64,000 bases of DNA, from NCBI GenBank assembly GCA_014529385.2, contig CM043966.1:99276087-99340086 (forward strand). The letters are read 5' to 3'. Numbering within the stretch: the first letter of the stretch is position 1; the number at the start of each line of letters is the position of its first letter. Position numbers and translations under genes: made by a program. The notes under the pieces are model-generated. The model made no database searches. It was not told the DNA's origin and saw nothing but the letters and a program-made list of their open reading frames with translations. Source of the stretch: Adiantum capillus-veneris (Eukaryota > Streptophyta > Polypodiopsida > Polypodiales > Pteridaceae). This document shows positions 1-10,395 of the stretch, one piece after another.

Positions 1-430
1 ATTTGGATGTGTGGAGCCTCAAAAAATGGGAGCTTAAAACGAGAAGAATGTATTTTAGAAAGGGACTGCATAGATGATATGTACTTGAATCCTTTTTGGA
101 GCATTTGTTTGAGCCATTTGAGTGGACTCAAATTTTAGCAACAATGGATGTGTATGTAAATATGTCTATGCCTACTCAATTTTGCAATGAGGACGGCTAT
201 GACATAATTCCCATACAAATGATCTCAACCCTTCACATTGAAGACAAAATTCAAAAATCCAAGGACTTAATGAAAGCACAACAAGTCTTTTCAAACCTCT
301 ACCATGATGCAACAGATGAGTTAGAAGAACATTCAGCTACCTCAGATGACTCGGGGTTGAAAAAAGAACATGTGAGAGCTAAACTACTCATGAAAGGAGG
401 GGAGGAAAAGTTTTTTGACTCGGTATAGAA
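1..430 (+). pseudogene. Coding-like relic, identity unknown
   Basis: An open frame of 110 codons runs from 96 to 428 and the same frame is open back to the left edge except for one TGA at 75-77. The predicted protein has an acidic Asp/Glu-rich middle (DATDELEEHSAT) and a Lys-rich end. I recognise no domain. It stops where the opposite-strand gypsy fragment starts, so it may be the end of another retroelement or a captured exon. Coding status is inferred only from frame length and composition. Confidence 0.25.
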
Positions 431-1315
431 GAAAAAGAGAAATAGAAAAATCCATTTTTCCGTCTCTTGGTTGATCTTGTATACACCCAATGGAAAAATT
501 GGAAGCATCTACATGTATGTGAAATATCTTATTCCAATCCGGTGCTTTCAATATTGGGGCTGAAGTGAAAGTTTGCTTAAGCTTCATGAAGGATTCTTCA
601 CACTCATCAGTCCATTCAAAGAGTGTAATCAAGTTGTACATAGGTTTTGCAATTATAGCGTACATGTAAATGAATTGTCTGTAATATCCACAATGACCCA
701 TGAAAGCTTGAACCCCTTTGATTGTTGTCGGTCTAGGTAATTCAGTAATAACATGAATTTTATCCATATCAGTAGCTATGTCATTTTCAGACACTATATG
801 TCCAAGAATTTTTCCTTGTGTACCCATAAATGTGTAGTTTTTAGGATTTAAATAAATCCTATAAAGTCTACATTTTTTGAATACCTTTTTTAGTTGATCA
901 AAATGTTCAGCCCGTATTGATGAATGTGCACATAGATCATCCATATATACTTCCAAGAAATTTCAAAGATATTCCTTAAAAGCATGGCTCATCAATCTTT
1001 GAAAGGTGGTAGGAGCATTAGTTAACCCAAAAGGCATAACCCGATAGACAAAAATATCCCATTCAGTTGTAAAGGCAGTTTTATGCTGATCTTTGGGGTC
1101 AACCAAAAGTTGATTGTATCCCAAAAAGCCATCTAAAAGCTGTAAGATTCTTTTCTTGCAACTCGTTCTAAAACATGCTCAGTGATTGGAAGAGGAAAGT
1201 TGTCTCTAATGGTAGCTGCATTCACTTTCTTGGAGATTCACACATACTCTTAATTTTCCATTTTTCTTGGGTACTATCCGAGTCAATTGAATTTTTGGCG
1301 TCCGATCTCCCTTAT
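430..1315 (-). pseudogene. Ty3/gypsy reverse transcriptase-RNase H fragment
   Basis: Minus-strand relic of a gypsy polyprotein. From right to left: the RT start (IVPKKNGKLRVC at about 1260), the block equivalent to NAATIRDNFPLP, a middle stretch readable only with frame changes and stops (960-1200), the polymerase motif VYMDD at 950-936, the connection block (MGHCGYYRQFI), and the start of RNase H (HVDASNFSIGC near 500). It lacks protease, the rest of RNase H and integrase. Family assignment rests on the order and wording of these RT blocks. The copy is dead: stops near 970-1150 and truncation at both ends. It may belong with the primer-site relic at 2539, but gag is absent between them. Confidence 0.85.
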
Positions 1316-2538
1316 CTGGTTTTATCTTTGGTTGAGTAATGCAGAGCGAAAAAATTGAGGGTAATTGAAATCTGTGTAGCTTGAGGAATCTTAGACAAGG
1401 CGAGTTTGAAAGAGCTCCAATTGGAATGATATATATGTATTTATCTCCGATTAATTCATTACCTTTGAGATTGTAGTGGCGATCGGAGAGAATATAGAGA
1501 ATGTGTAGCCGAGAATTGCTGGTGTCCGCTAGCCAAGGAATTCCTTCGTAAGTGCGGTAGCCAAGTAAGTGGTTTGTTCCTGAAGCCAGGCGGACCAAGA
1601 GTGGGATAGGGGGGGGGGGGGTTGAATAGTCTCTTGAAAGGGGTGAATAGTCTTTTGTAAGGGGTGAATAGTCTCTTGAAAGGGGTGAATTTGGTGCTCA
1701 TTGGCCAACCGACCACTTGTAAGCTAAGTGAGGCAACGCCTTTTAAGGCTAAAAGCGTGTGAAAGGGACGGTCAATGGTGAGACTCAGTGGTAGAGACAG
1801 CGTTCTCAAGGGAAAGAGGAGATGGCAAGCTTTGCATGCCATTTCAGCTTGCCCTTAAGGAAAAGAAAATGCTCAATGTTACAGGGCACCTCCATCGGTA
1901 CTAGCCTTGCAAGGCTTGATGGAGATCAATACGAGAAGATTTTTGCATGCAAGGATTGGTTCCGGCGGTGGCATCTTGTGAAGAGGAACTGATTGAACTC
2001 GCCGAGGGTCCTAATCGCTAAGGGTGCTAATCCTTGGGGCAATCTTAAGATGGCCCTGAATTCTCTCCTTCCCCTCTTCCATTTAAACGATCTTGACCTC
2101 GTGTATTTGACCTCGTAAGCTTTGGAAGCTCTCTAAAGGCTATCGAAGCCATTCTTAACCTCCTTCCACTTCAAGTTCCTAATGAGTTGGTAGCCAAATT
2201 TGTTACTCCTTCTTCTTTTCTTTATGATGTCGAGCCCAACCCATAAATCTCCTTCAGATCTCTTTGATGCCAGGCCGGATTGTCCGTCTCATTAGTTTTT
2301 CTTCAGATCTTGTTCTTCACTCCTTTCCTAGCTCATAGATTCATGAATCCAAGAAAATTTAGTCGTTGCTCGGAATTAATTGCTGCACATACTTGATGTC
2401 ATTTGTAGTTAAGAAAAAATTGTTGGCTAAACTACCAATTAATTCTTTGATTAAGCTTTAATGTGCAAATCTGATGATGCCGATCTGCAAATCTCTCGTT
2501 GAAACTTGAAAATCAATTGCCAATTAACTCAAAACCTT
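1316..2538. other. Unassigned region between gypsy RT and primer site
   Basis: No convincing coding region. It holds a 13-base G run at about 1609-1621, a three-unit 21-bp minisatellite and otherwise unique-looking sequence. If the primer site at 2539-2550 and the RT at 430-1315 belong to one minus-strand element, this would be its leader with gag lost. Nothing else recognised. Confidence 0.3.
1623..1685. repeat. 21-bp minisatellite, three units
   Basis: Three consecutive copies (1623-1643, 1644-1664, 1665-1685) of the unit TGAATAGTCTCTTGAAAGGG plus G. The middle copy differs at two or three bases; a fourth copy is broken after TGAAT. It lies directly after the poly-G run. Confidence 0.9.
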
Positions 2539-2550
2539 GCTCTGATACCA
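2539..2550 (-). other. Primer-binding site of an LTR retrotransposon (minus strand)
   Basis: The plus strand reads GCTCTGATACCA, exact complement of TGGTATCAGAGC, the classic plant retrotransposon primer site for initiator Met tRNA. The next bases to the right (2552 on) begin TGAGG, so an LTR in minus orientation would end in CTCA at 2552. No partner LTR is visible, so that LTR's far end is not defined. Confidence 0.6.
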
Positions 2551-2652
2551 CTGAGGAAAGATGATGGGGATAACGGTTGCCTCCAATTCCAACTTTGCTT
2601 GCACCCTTCCTTGTCAACCTCTCACCATCTCTCCCAATTTCCAGGTATACAC

Positions 2653-2669
2653 ACACACCTAGACTAGAC

Positions 2670-2738
<69 letters not shown>

Positions 2739-2810
2739 GGAGAAAAGAATTGACAAGGACAAAGTGTAAGAGATGTAGACATAATTAAAGGGTACACACC
2801 TAGACTAGAC

Positions 2811-2855
<45 letters not shown>

Positions 2856-2911
2856 GGAGAAAAGAATTGACAAGGACAAAGTGTAAGAGATGTAGACATA
2901 ATTAAAGGGTA
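2653..2911. repeat. Tandem duplication containing (AC)n
   Basis: Two head-to-tail copies of one block: a start reading ACACCTAGACTAGACAAC, an (AC)n tract, then about 60 bp of unique sequence (GGAGAAAAGAATTGACAAGG and onward). Copy 1 is about 2653-2793 with the longer (AC)n (about 2668-2737); copy 2 is about 2794-2911 with (AC)n about 2810-2854. The unique parts look identical, so the duplication is recent. Long reading frames here are only translated microsatellite. Confidence 0.9.
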
Positions 2912-3373
2912 CACAACATGATTTCACATAGTCAAAAAGGGAAGAGCAGAGAATCTTGCAAGTGAATGCCCTAAAATCATAGCCCCAAACTGCACGGCAC
3001 CCCTTCTTGTGGAGTTTCATATTTAATTTATTATTTGAGTTTTGGGTACCAAAATTCGAGGCCCCTCTTTACAACTAGTCCACTTTAGTACTTGAGTGGA
3101 GCACATCACTTATCGCATGTCCCCTAAGGGTGAGTTCTCACTAGAGCTATTCACAGTAGCCATAGTGGCGTATTGAATAAAAAGTCTAAAATACTGTGCA
3201 AGGATAAAATGGCCGAGAGGGTTATTATTTTCCTGCATCTCCTTTTCAACTCCTAGAATTCTAATCTAAAAATCATCATCAACTCACTATTAGTAAAATA
3301 AAATAGACAACACATAATTAACCATTAAGCCAGCTATCCCAATTGTAGTTAGCTACATACAAAAGGAGGGTGC
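2912..3373. other. No recognised feature
   Basis: About 460 bp of mixed sequence without usable frames or repeats. It may hold more of the minus-strand LINE relic whose ORF1 tail lies just to the right, but I could not recognise it. Confidence 0.3.
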
Positions 3374-3721
3374 CTAGTCTTGTAACATTTGAGTACCTTG
3401 TTGAAAGTTTTTGCTGCATTCCTCTTCACTATTAGAATCAGATAGTTCGCTAGTCTTCTCAACTGGACTGTAAGTTGGCGCCTTCTTATTCTTGAGTAGC
3501 CTTATTGGGGTTGGGAATACCTTTAGATTTCTTTGTGGATTTAGTTTTATTGTAGATAGGGTTAGCTTCCACATTGTAAGGCTCAAATACATCTTCTAAG
3601 AGAACGTCAAAATAATTGGACTTGGAGTTAGTTTTAGTTCTTCTTCTTCAGTTCTTTAGTATAGCGTTTTTTCTACTGACTTGGTGAAATTTCTTTGGGG
3701 AGCTTGCTTAGGATCACTCGA
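3374..3721 (-). pseudogene. LINE ORF1, C-terminal remnant (left of solo LTR)
   Basis: Minus-strand sequence continuing the LINE ORF1 that is interrupted by the LTR at 3722-5318. Readable stretches include DPKQAPQRNFTKSVEKT and NYFDVLLEDVFEPYN, with a Ser/Glu-rich end. The block before LEDVFE resembles the tail that often precedes the ORF1/ORF2 junction in plant L1 elements, but this is weak. Continuity across the LTR is inferred from frame and from the decayed 5-bp target duplication. Confidence 0.45.
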
Positions 3722-4400
3722 TGTAATGGAAATGGCCTATGAACTTTGAGAATAGCAGAATTAAGCGAATTAGAGGAGCATTTTTGTGAGACTACTTTGA
3801 GAACATAGAGGGTGAACTTAATTAGCAGTAGCAACATAACCAAAATACTTAATTAACTTGGCGTGAACAATACTTTTGCAAGAGAGAGAGTTTAGAGAAC
3901 TTGACAACACTTGAGGACTGGATTTATGTGGAGCCGATCCCCCCTCCAATAGGCTTTTGTATTATAGATTCTCCCATCAAGAGAGACTTGGTACATATAC
4001 AATATTTATGTTCCTTGTGACCTAGGTGATGCAATGAATATAAAAAGCTTCATGCATCATGGGCATAACATAGACTTTGTAAAAAGCATGAACCATCCCC
4101 GGCCTCAATTCCAAGGCCTCAAACACCTTCAAAGGTGGAGAGAGATAGTGGGGAATGAGGTTAGGGAAGAGGAAGAAGAAACATTCATAGGAGAAAGAAA
4201 TGGTTCCTCACTTATCATCAGTCTTCTTGCTTAGCATACTTAATAGCATAGTAATGAAGATGGAGAAGATGGCAAGCTTAAGCATTGGAGCATGGCTCTC
4301 GGTTGGATTTGCATTTCATAGCCAAGAGTGTTGGTGTAGGTTCTAACTTCTCTACAAGCTTGGAGAAGGAGATGGAGCTCTTGCACTTTGCACTTCACAC

Positions 4401-4403
<3 letters not shown>

Positions 4404-4444
<41 letters not shown>
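4404..4444. repeat. (GA)n microsatellite
   Basis: About 20 GA units inside the solo LTR. Family A LTRs carry a shorter GA tract at the equivalent place (about 32080), so this is an expansion of an LTR-borne seed. Confidence 0.95.
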
Positions 4445-4446
<2 letters not shown>

Positions 4447-4924
4447 TGGGAGTATACCCCTCAAGCTAGCCCCCTCCTTGCTTTGGTTGACCCCCTCTCT
4501 TAGCTCATGATGGACGCTCATTGGACCCCTTCAAGCCTAGCCAATCACATGTAGAGTGCAGATCAAGCAAGCATGCTAGCCTTGGGACAAGTGTCCTCCT
4601 TTCGCCTTTGAGAGAGAGGACTTGATAAATGCATAAAAAATTAATTTAATTAATTAAATTATCATTGGACCCTTTGAGAGGCCAACCAATAGGCTTTAGG
4701 CATACCATGAGGGCAACATGAAGAGGAACTTGACAAGTGTCCTAGTTGGTTTCTTTAGACGAAGCTTGCCTTGTGTGAGGGTTTGTGTGTTCTCTCTCTA
4801 GCTCCTACAATGAGGGCTCACCCCCCCTTGTGTAGGGATGTGCTTTGACTTTTTGAACACCTTAACCCCTCAAGCACCTTAGTAATGGAGCACCTTAGCA
4901 CCATAGTCATTAAGCACCTCAATT

Positions 4925-5026
4925 ACCTTAGTCAGCAAGCACGCCAAGCACCTCAAGCACCTTAGTCAGGAAGCACGCCAATCACCTCAAGCACCTTAGT
5001 CAGCAAGCACGACAAGCACCTCAAGC
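4925..5026. repeat. 34-bp minisatellite inside solo LTR B
   Basis: Three near-identical 34-bp units (4925-4958, 4959-4992, 4993-5026) beginning ACCTTAGTCAGCAAGCACGC, preceded by degenerate copies from about 4865. Related wording in opposite orientation occurs at 45310-45403 in the LTR of element B, so the array is a family feature. Confidence 0.85.
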
Positions 5027-5318
5027 TTGGGCCGGGTTCCCACCTCGAGCATAATGCCTAAGGTCAAAGGACTTTTAACACTAACCATTGGAGGTCTTTA
5101 ATGAAGTTAACCCTACGGTCTTTAAGCTCCATTAGCTAGCCTTGCTCTTTGACAAACCATCTCTCATTTAGACCCCTTTAACATTGGCCCCGTGTTGAGA
5201 TAGATCCATAAGCACATGTCTATATTCTAACCCTTGTTCTCGTTTATTCTCCCACATTAAATGATCAGTTTAATATGAGAAAATCATTTGGATTTGTTAG
5301 ATATTAGATTTTATGACA

Positions 5319-5935
5319 TTTGATGCATTGTTCTACTGCTTGACCCTATTTCAGGACATGCCAATGTTTAATCAAATGGCCTTGTTGAAAGAAACGAAAA
5401 CATGAATTAGGTAGGTTTCTATATAAAATCCTTTGTTCATGTAGAAGGTTCCCTAAGAATTCCTTGATAGGGACCATTAGTTTAAGGGATTTATTACAAT
5501 TAACTTCAATTAATAGTTGGGGGTCCCATTTGAGATTAATCCCTCCTCTAGCTTTTTGTCCTATGACCTTTCTCGAGCCTCCTTCAATGTTGTTCAGCCA
5601 GGGGTCAGCCAGGGGTAAAATTCTATTAGTAAATCTAGGAAACCAAACCATACAGGGGCCTTGGTGGGGTTTTCTCCTTTGGGATTGAAGCCCTTGTGCC
5701 ACTTAAAGAATGAGATTGAAGTATTGTTAATGAGCCTCTAGCCTTTTGCAATCACCTGCAAAGCACTATTAGCATCCTCAAAAAAGAAGAGGTAGTAATT
5801 ATTAAGAAGATATTGGATGTGTTGTGGAATCAGATTTTGGTCCTTCTAATTGAGTGAGACCCAGTTCTTTAAGGCTTCAAGAGAGGGTCTAGGCCATGAT
5901 AGAGCCCAATAACAACCCTATCTAGCAGTTGGCTT
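5319..5935 (-). pseudogene. LINE ORF1 relic: DUF4283-like domain plus zinc knuckle
   Basis: On the minus strand, with frame changes, the stretch reads like the nucleic-acid-binding ORF1 protein of plant L1 LINEs: a block starting WALSWPRPSLEALKNW, then LFFFEDANSALQVI, then VWFGFLDL, then ARGGINLKWDPQLLIEVN, then a decayed knuckle NSCFRFFQQGHLIKH. In the usual knuckle (CxxCxxxxHxxxxC) the second and third Cys are lost here. Stops occur near 5830, 5760 and 5346. It adjoins the solo LTR and continues left of it. The downstream RT ORF is not seen. Confidence 0.7.
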
Positions 5936-6836
5936 TGCCAACATTTCAAATCTTGTTTTTGATGTGGTTACTTTCCAAAGCTTTCTGGGTCACTATGTTC
6001 TCCATTATGAGAAATATGATAGGCATCATTAGTGTGTTTTGGAGATTTAAACAAATCAAGATTAACCTATGCTTGAGAGGTAGAGGCAAACTAGGGTCTT
6101 TGAGAGTTATTCCTTACATCCTCATCATGCAATTTTTGTTTCTTCTTCATGAGTATTCCAATCATTGTTATGAAACAGATGAGGCATGAAGCCCATACCT
6201 AAAGTAGATTGTTGAATTGGTCAAAACAAAGGATTGTTGAATCTATCATGAGGCCCTTTGATAGCTTTTCCATAGGACAATGAAGGCATGGGGGCATGAA
6301 TCATTAACTGTGGGCGGTGGTGAAGATGATGTAGAGGTTGAAAGTTGTTCCCTTAGTAAAGATTGTAGGCCTCTAGTACTTGGAATCTGTGTTGTAGCAC
6401 TTCTCCCTCATGAAGCAGTTGGGTGATGGCAATTGGAGCACTAGGAAGGGGATGGGCTAGAGGAGTTACTTGAGCAATGTGGACATGCAATGAAAGCCTC
6501 GTGGACACCATAGAGGCAACAAGGTTTCCCTGGCCCTGAAGGGCCATCCCATTCTCCAAAGCCTTATGCAAGGCCATTGGGGTTTTCCCCAAATGGGGAA
6601 ACATTTGGGGATGTCAGCAGCGAGGATGAAGGAGTGAGTGCGAGAGGAAAAGGCATAGCTTTTCATGGTGACGATGGCTCATCCTGAGCATCCGTACCCT
6701 AGAATCCCTTCACCCCCTTCTGATTATCCTACGTTTGATACTAAGTGGGATACAAGTTAGCACAATGCCTTCTTTCTCATTTTTTTCTTTTGGAAATGTT
6801 GATGTGAACCTTCACCATGTTTTCCGTTACATTATT
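5936..6836 (-). other. Probable 5' part of the minus-strand LINE relic
   Basis: Several short minus-strand frames (for example 6353-6604, 6466-6666) rich in Leu/Pro/Ala but without a recognised domain. Position, upstream of the ORF1 domain on the minus strand, suggests the ORF1 N-terminus and 5' leader. This sequence is the left-hand target of the later LINE insertion at 6853. Confidence 0.35.
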
Positions 6837-6852
6837 AAAATGTGTTAGCTCT
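6837..6852 (+). repeat. Left target-site duplication of the LINE
   Basis: AAAATGTGTTAGCTCT, repeated at 13700-13715. It is preceded by TT, so the nick lies at TT/AAAA, the consensus target of L1-type endonucleases. Confidence 0.9.
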
Positions 6853-7796
6853 TAGAGGTCGCAAAAGGCGGAAGAGGGGGGTAAGACCTGCACAGATGAC
6901 CCGGACTGCGCATTGTATTGTTATGCCACCTTTTATTTTTGTAACTTTACGAACTGCATTTAGAGCAGCAAGACGTGTATGCTAGTGGCAAGGCAGGCGG
7001 GATTGTACTCAAGCTTGTGTATGGTGTGTGCTCCAGCGCTAACACAAGTTATCAACGTCTCCCTTCATCCCTACCTCTACTGAATGTCTTTAGAGCCTGA
7101 ACGAAACAACGTCGTTTTTGTTCTTTTGCCATCACGATTATTTACTGCATTATGATCGTGGTTTAGCCCTAGTTAATAATCGTTACATCTTGCTGCACAA
7201 TAATCGTTTGGCTTGCTAGTTAATAGTTGTTTTTTTTTTTCCTTGGGAACTTATGCCTTAGCTTATTGCTGCTGGAAGGGGGTCTTTCTTTCTCTCCTTT
7301 TTGTGAGTCATTTACTCATGGAACCCGACACTCTAGGAATAAGCGAGGATATCGTAAAATTCTCATAGATGTTAGCGACGAGTAAAGCACCTGAAATGGG
7401 GTTAGCAGCGCCGATGGATGAAAGCGACGGTTTGGCCTTGAAACCGGTATATGACACGGAAATGTAAAGTTCCAACTTGCCAAAGTCTGCAACCATGAAA
7501 GTGGAAACAAGAGAGAAAATGGGCTCAGCTCAAGGGTTCAAATTCGAGGTTAAAACCCTCAAAGACAGGGTTCCTCAGGGTCCCATCTGTACGAACGTAA
7601 ATAAGGCATCAAGTGTATCTACAGCTCGCAGACCAGGCATCTCGTTTGCTAGCATACTCAAGGGGCCTAACTCTAAGGATGGTGGAAAAGGCTCAGCAGA
7701 AGAGCTGTCGAGTGAAGGAGATGTCGAAAAACTGCAGGATACAAGGGCTAGACTTCAACAAGAGCTCAAGGAAGTCAACAAAATGATCGAGTCCGG

Positions 7797-8047
7797 TGTG
7801 CGCTCTTTGCCGCACTGTCGAAGCAAGGGACTTGCCGATACACCGTGTGCGAGCCGCAGACGGCTCCAAGCACACAACAAGCCTAAACTAGCAAGCTCAA
7901 GAGAGCAAAGGGTGTGTCACTCACCGCTCTATGCTCGCCTTCGTGGTGGATTCCTCGCCGTGATGAAGAAGAAGCTGCAGTCGTGCCGCGCTCAACCGCT
8001 TCGCCGCCGTCGTGCCTTCGTAATGCTCGATCGCACACACACTCTCC

Positions 8048-8086
<39 letters not shown>

Positions 8087-8401
8087 ACAAGGAGGTGAAG
8101 AAGAAGAAGATGGAGATGGAGATGGAGCAAGAGCACTCTTCTATTGCACAAATGAGAGAATGAGTAAAAATTAGGTTTAGTTGGCTTTTATATGAGCTCA
8201 CCCCATTCACACTTGGGCGCCCATGCTTAGCCAACTAATCCCTTGAATGTCCCAGTTAGAGTGCGCCTCTCATTGGCGATCACTCTTACCCTTTTCCTAT
8301 TGGTCCGACAAGCCCGGTACCTGACTCTAAATAATACAACGTTTATAGATCATAGGGTGTCCGTGTGCCGTGAGGGTTAACATCCGACCCTAACAACAAC
8401 A
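7797..8401 (-). mobile_element. Probable LTR inserted in LINE ORF1
   Basis: ORF1 coding sense stops at 7796 and resumes after about 8401. The intervening 605 bp reads TGTGCGCTC...CAACAACA on the plus strand (TG...CA ends). On the minus strand it holds a TATA-like CATATAAAAGCC near 8195 followed by a transcribed-leader-like, CT/GA-rich stretch, as in an LTR promoter. No clear 5-bp target duplication is visible, so the exact right end is uncertain by a few bases. It could instead be element-specific sequence I failed to read as ORF1. Confidence 0.45.
8040..8089. repeat. (CT)n(CA)n microsatellite
   Basis: A CT run followed by about 12 CA units within the probable LTR. Overlapping frames read Thr-His or Cys-Val repeats and are not genes. 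Confidence 0.95.
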
Positions 8402-9603
8402 AGAGAACTTGCTCCCAAATAGATTGCAGTGGGCTGGTTGAAGACGGGCTGGCAGATCGGGCCTTTTCTGCTCTAAAAATAGTCCTTGCCACATCACGTG
8501 GAGGTTGCCGAGGCTATTACTATAGCGATTCCACCAATGCTAATCAAAAAACAGTTAGCCAGGCAAGCTAAGCTAATGCTTATATTTGGGTTCAGTGGAA
8601 GAATCCCGAACAGGTTTGAGATGATCTAATGGCTACAGGGCCCTCAAAATCTTGGTCATGGAGGAGCAGTTGAAAGTACTTTCTACCTAGCTAAAGGATT
8701 TTGTTCAGTGAGATTCAAAGAGGCCTCCGATGTGGAAAAGATCCTTGACAAAGGGCCCCTAGTATTTAATAGGACTACAGTGTGTGTGGTGCCTTGGGAG
8801 CCAGTGTTCGACTCGGCTGAATCTCTACAAGGATTTCATCCGGTCTGGGTTGAGTTTGCGGGACTGCCTAGCTGGCTGTGGGATAATCTCAGAATGCTTG
8901 CTAGTCAACTGGGCACTCCCTTGTTTATACCTAACAAGAGAGGGTTTGGCAGAACCTCAAATAGGGTTTGTATAGGTTGGGACGTGTCTAAAACGCCACC
9001 TAAGAGCATGGTTATCAATGTCGGTGCTGGGCTTGTTACTATTCCACTCAACTTTGGAACATATTTTGGAGCATGTTTTGAATACAACAACTTTGGACAC
9101 TTCGCCAAGGATTGCCCCTTGAAGTCTAAAGGTACTGCAGCTTCGTCAGCACAGGCCCCCAGTGAAATGAAAACCCCGATGGAAGGGATGGAGAAGCAAG
9201 GAGGTAGTAACGAAGAGGCAAATGCAGGGAAGGATAAAGAAGGTATGATGGGTACAAAAATGCAGGAAAAGATTATGGAGGAATTGATTCCCATACAACA
9301 AATTTCCAAAGGTGCATGCCATAATAATATAATCATTACTCTCGTTGATACCCCGAAATTTATGACAGTGACAACGGTGACGACTGTTAAAATCCCTGGT
9401 CTGAAAAGAGCCAAAAGAGTGAAGGCAATGGCAAGAGACTCCAAAGTGCCTCAAGGCGTGAAAACACTTGAGGAGAAAGGATCTAATCCATCCTCCAGCC
9501 TTTTGAAAGGAGGAGGTTTCACAGTCCCGCTGCACAATCCTTTTGCAGCCCTGCAGGAAAAGAAATCCCCTGACTTCGAACCCCCGAATTCTCCGGAGAC
9601 CAA

Positions 9604-9606
<3 letters not shown>

Positions 9607-9635
<29 letters not shown>

Positions 9636-9637
9636 AA
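9607..9637. repeat. Poly-G tract in LINE ORF1
   Basis: About 30 consecutive G bases close to the ORF1 3' end. The tract decides which of two C-termini ORF1 has, so slippage or assembly error here changes the reading frame. Exact length should be treated with caution. Confidence 0.9.
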
Positions 9638-9673
9638 TGATTCTGATGCTGAAGAGTTTGTACCGCTATCCCA

Positions 9674-10395
9674 ATGAACCCCTTATTAATGATGGAGTCT
9701 CTCACTATCCAATCTTGGAACGTAAAGGGGTTAAAAACCCGTAAGAAGAGTACCCTATTCTGAGAGGAAATAAAAAAGGAGAAGGCAGTCAACTACTGGG
9801 CCATCTAGGAACACCACTTAGATGCCCATAGCAAGAGAAAGCAGGTTTTAGGAGAGAAACTTGTATTATATGGGGAAGGAAGTAATGGTTTTAGTGGCGT
9901 TCTCAGCATTGTGGACAGAGAATTAGAGCCGAAGGTGGTTCTAAACCACCCTTCCGACAAAATCTTGGGGATTAGAATCAGATGGGAAGGGAATCCCTTC
10001 ACTATTGTGAATGTGTACAGCCCTTGCAATGCAAAAGATAGAGCTAAACTATGGATGCATCTTAGAGATACTCCTATTGAAGCTGAGTGGTTGTTGGTTG
10101 GTGACTTCAATATGGTAGAAAAGAGCAGGGATAGAACAGGGTCCTCCAGAATTTTGGCTGGCTCAGAAAGGTCTAAATGGCAAAGTTTTTGCGAAAAGTG
10201 GGCGATGATCAACTTATGGGAAATCGGCCCATGGAACAGCATGCCTGGTCTCACCTATACAAGCCTGCAGTATGCCCGCAATGCCTCCGGGCTGGACAGA
10301 TGCTATTGCTCACACCAAGCTGATTGATTCTGCCGTTGATGGAGATGAAGGTAGTCCCATCAAAAAGCCTTTCGGATCACAAACCTCTGCACACA
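9674..10395 (+). pseudogene. LINE ORF2, endonuclease domain
   Basis: ORF2 ATG at 9674 overlaps the ancestral ORF1 stop as ATGA (9674-9677). The N-terminus carries apurinic-endonuclease-like motifs: QSWNVKGL, the EHHLD block with the catalytic Glu, NVYSPC, LVGDFNMV (GDFN at 10100-10111), LTYTS, a decayed LDR block, and SDHKPL at 10372-10389. This domain nicks target DNA. Stops at about 9764, 9806 and 10324-10326 plus a frame change near 10300 inactivate it. Confidence 0.88.

Larger units (their letters stand above)
3722..5318 (-). mobile_element. Solo LTR of family B (chromovirus-like gypsy)
   Basis: A full LTR of about 1597 bp in minus orientation. Read on the minus strand it opens TGTCATAAAATC and closes CCATTACA, aligning end to end, with much divergence, to the family A LTRs at 31241-32832 and more closely at its start to the element B LTR at 44895. 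Shared blocks include the AAATGATTTTCTCATATTAA motif near the start and the region complementary to 3950-4030. No primer site or polypurine tract adjoins it and both sides carry LINE ORF1 sequence, so it is a solo LTR. Flanking pentamers on the minus strand are TCAAA and TCGAG, compatible with an old duplication changed by two transitions. Confidence 0.8.
7495..9677 (+). pseudogene. LINE ORF1 (RNA-binding, DUF4283-like, zinc knuckle)
   Basis: Begins at the first ATG, 7495. Residues 1-100 include ISFASILKGP and a coiled-coil-like run (QDTRARLQQELKEVNKMI); the frame is then cut by a probable LTR insertion at 7797. After 8401 the DUF4283-like domain is readable (FGFSGRIPNRFEMI, stop at 8628, WLQGPQNLG, VRFKEASDVEKILDKGPL, HPVWVEFAGLPSWLW), then a knuckle CFEYNNFGHFAKDCP in which the second Cys is Tyr. 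A linker leads to a poly-G tract at 9607. In one frame the protein ends GGGE at 9640; in the frame reached by G-run slippage it ends DAEEFVPLSQ with TGA at 9675-9677, probably the ancestral end. It would package element RNA into a ribonucleoprotein. Confidence 0.85.

Noticed and set aside
2513-3020. Minus-strand frames rich in Cys-Val repeats
   Set aside because: Translated (AC)n microsatellite.
2552-3060. Full LTR to the right of the primer site at 2539
   Set aside because: No matching second copy or terminal CA/TG partner could be fixed, so only the primer site is reported.
7308-7510. Overlapping minus-strand frames in the LINE leader
   Set aside because: They lie opposite the LINE leader and ORF1 start, have no domain, and are explained as chance frames.
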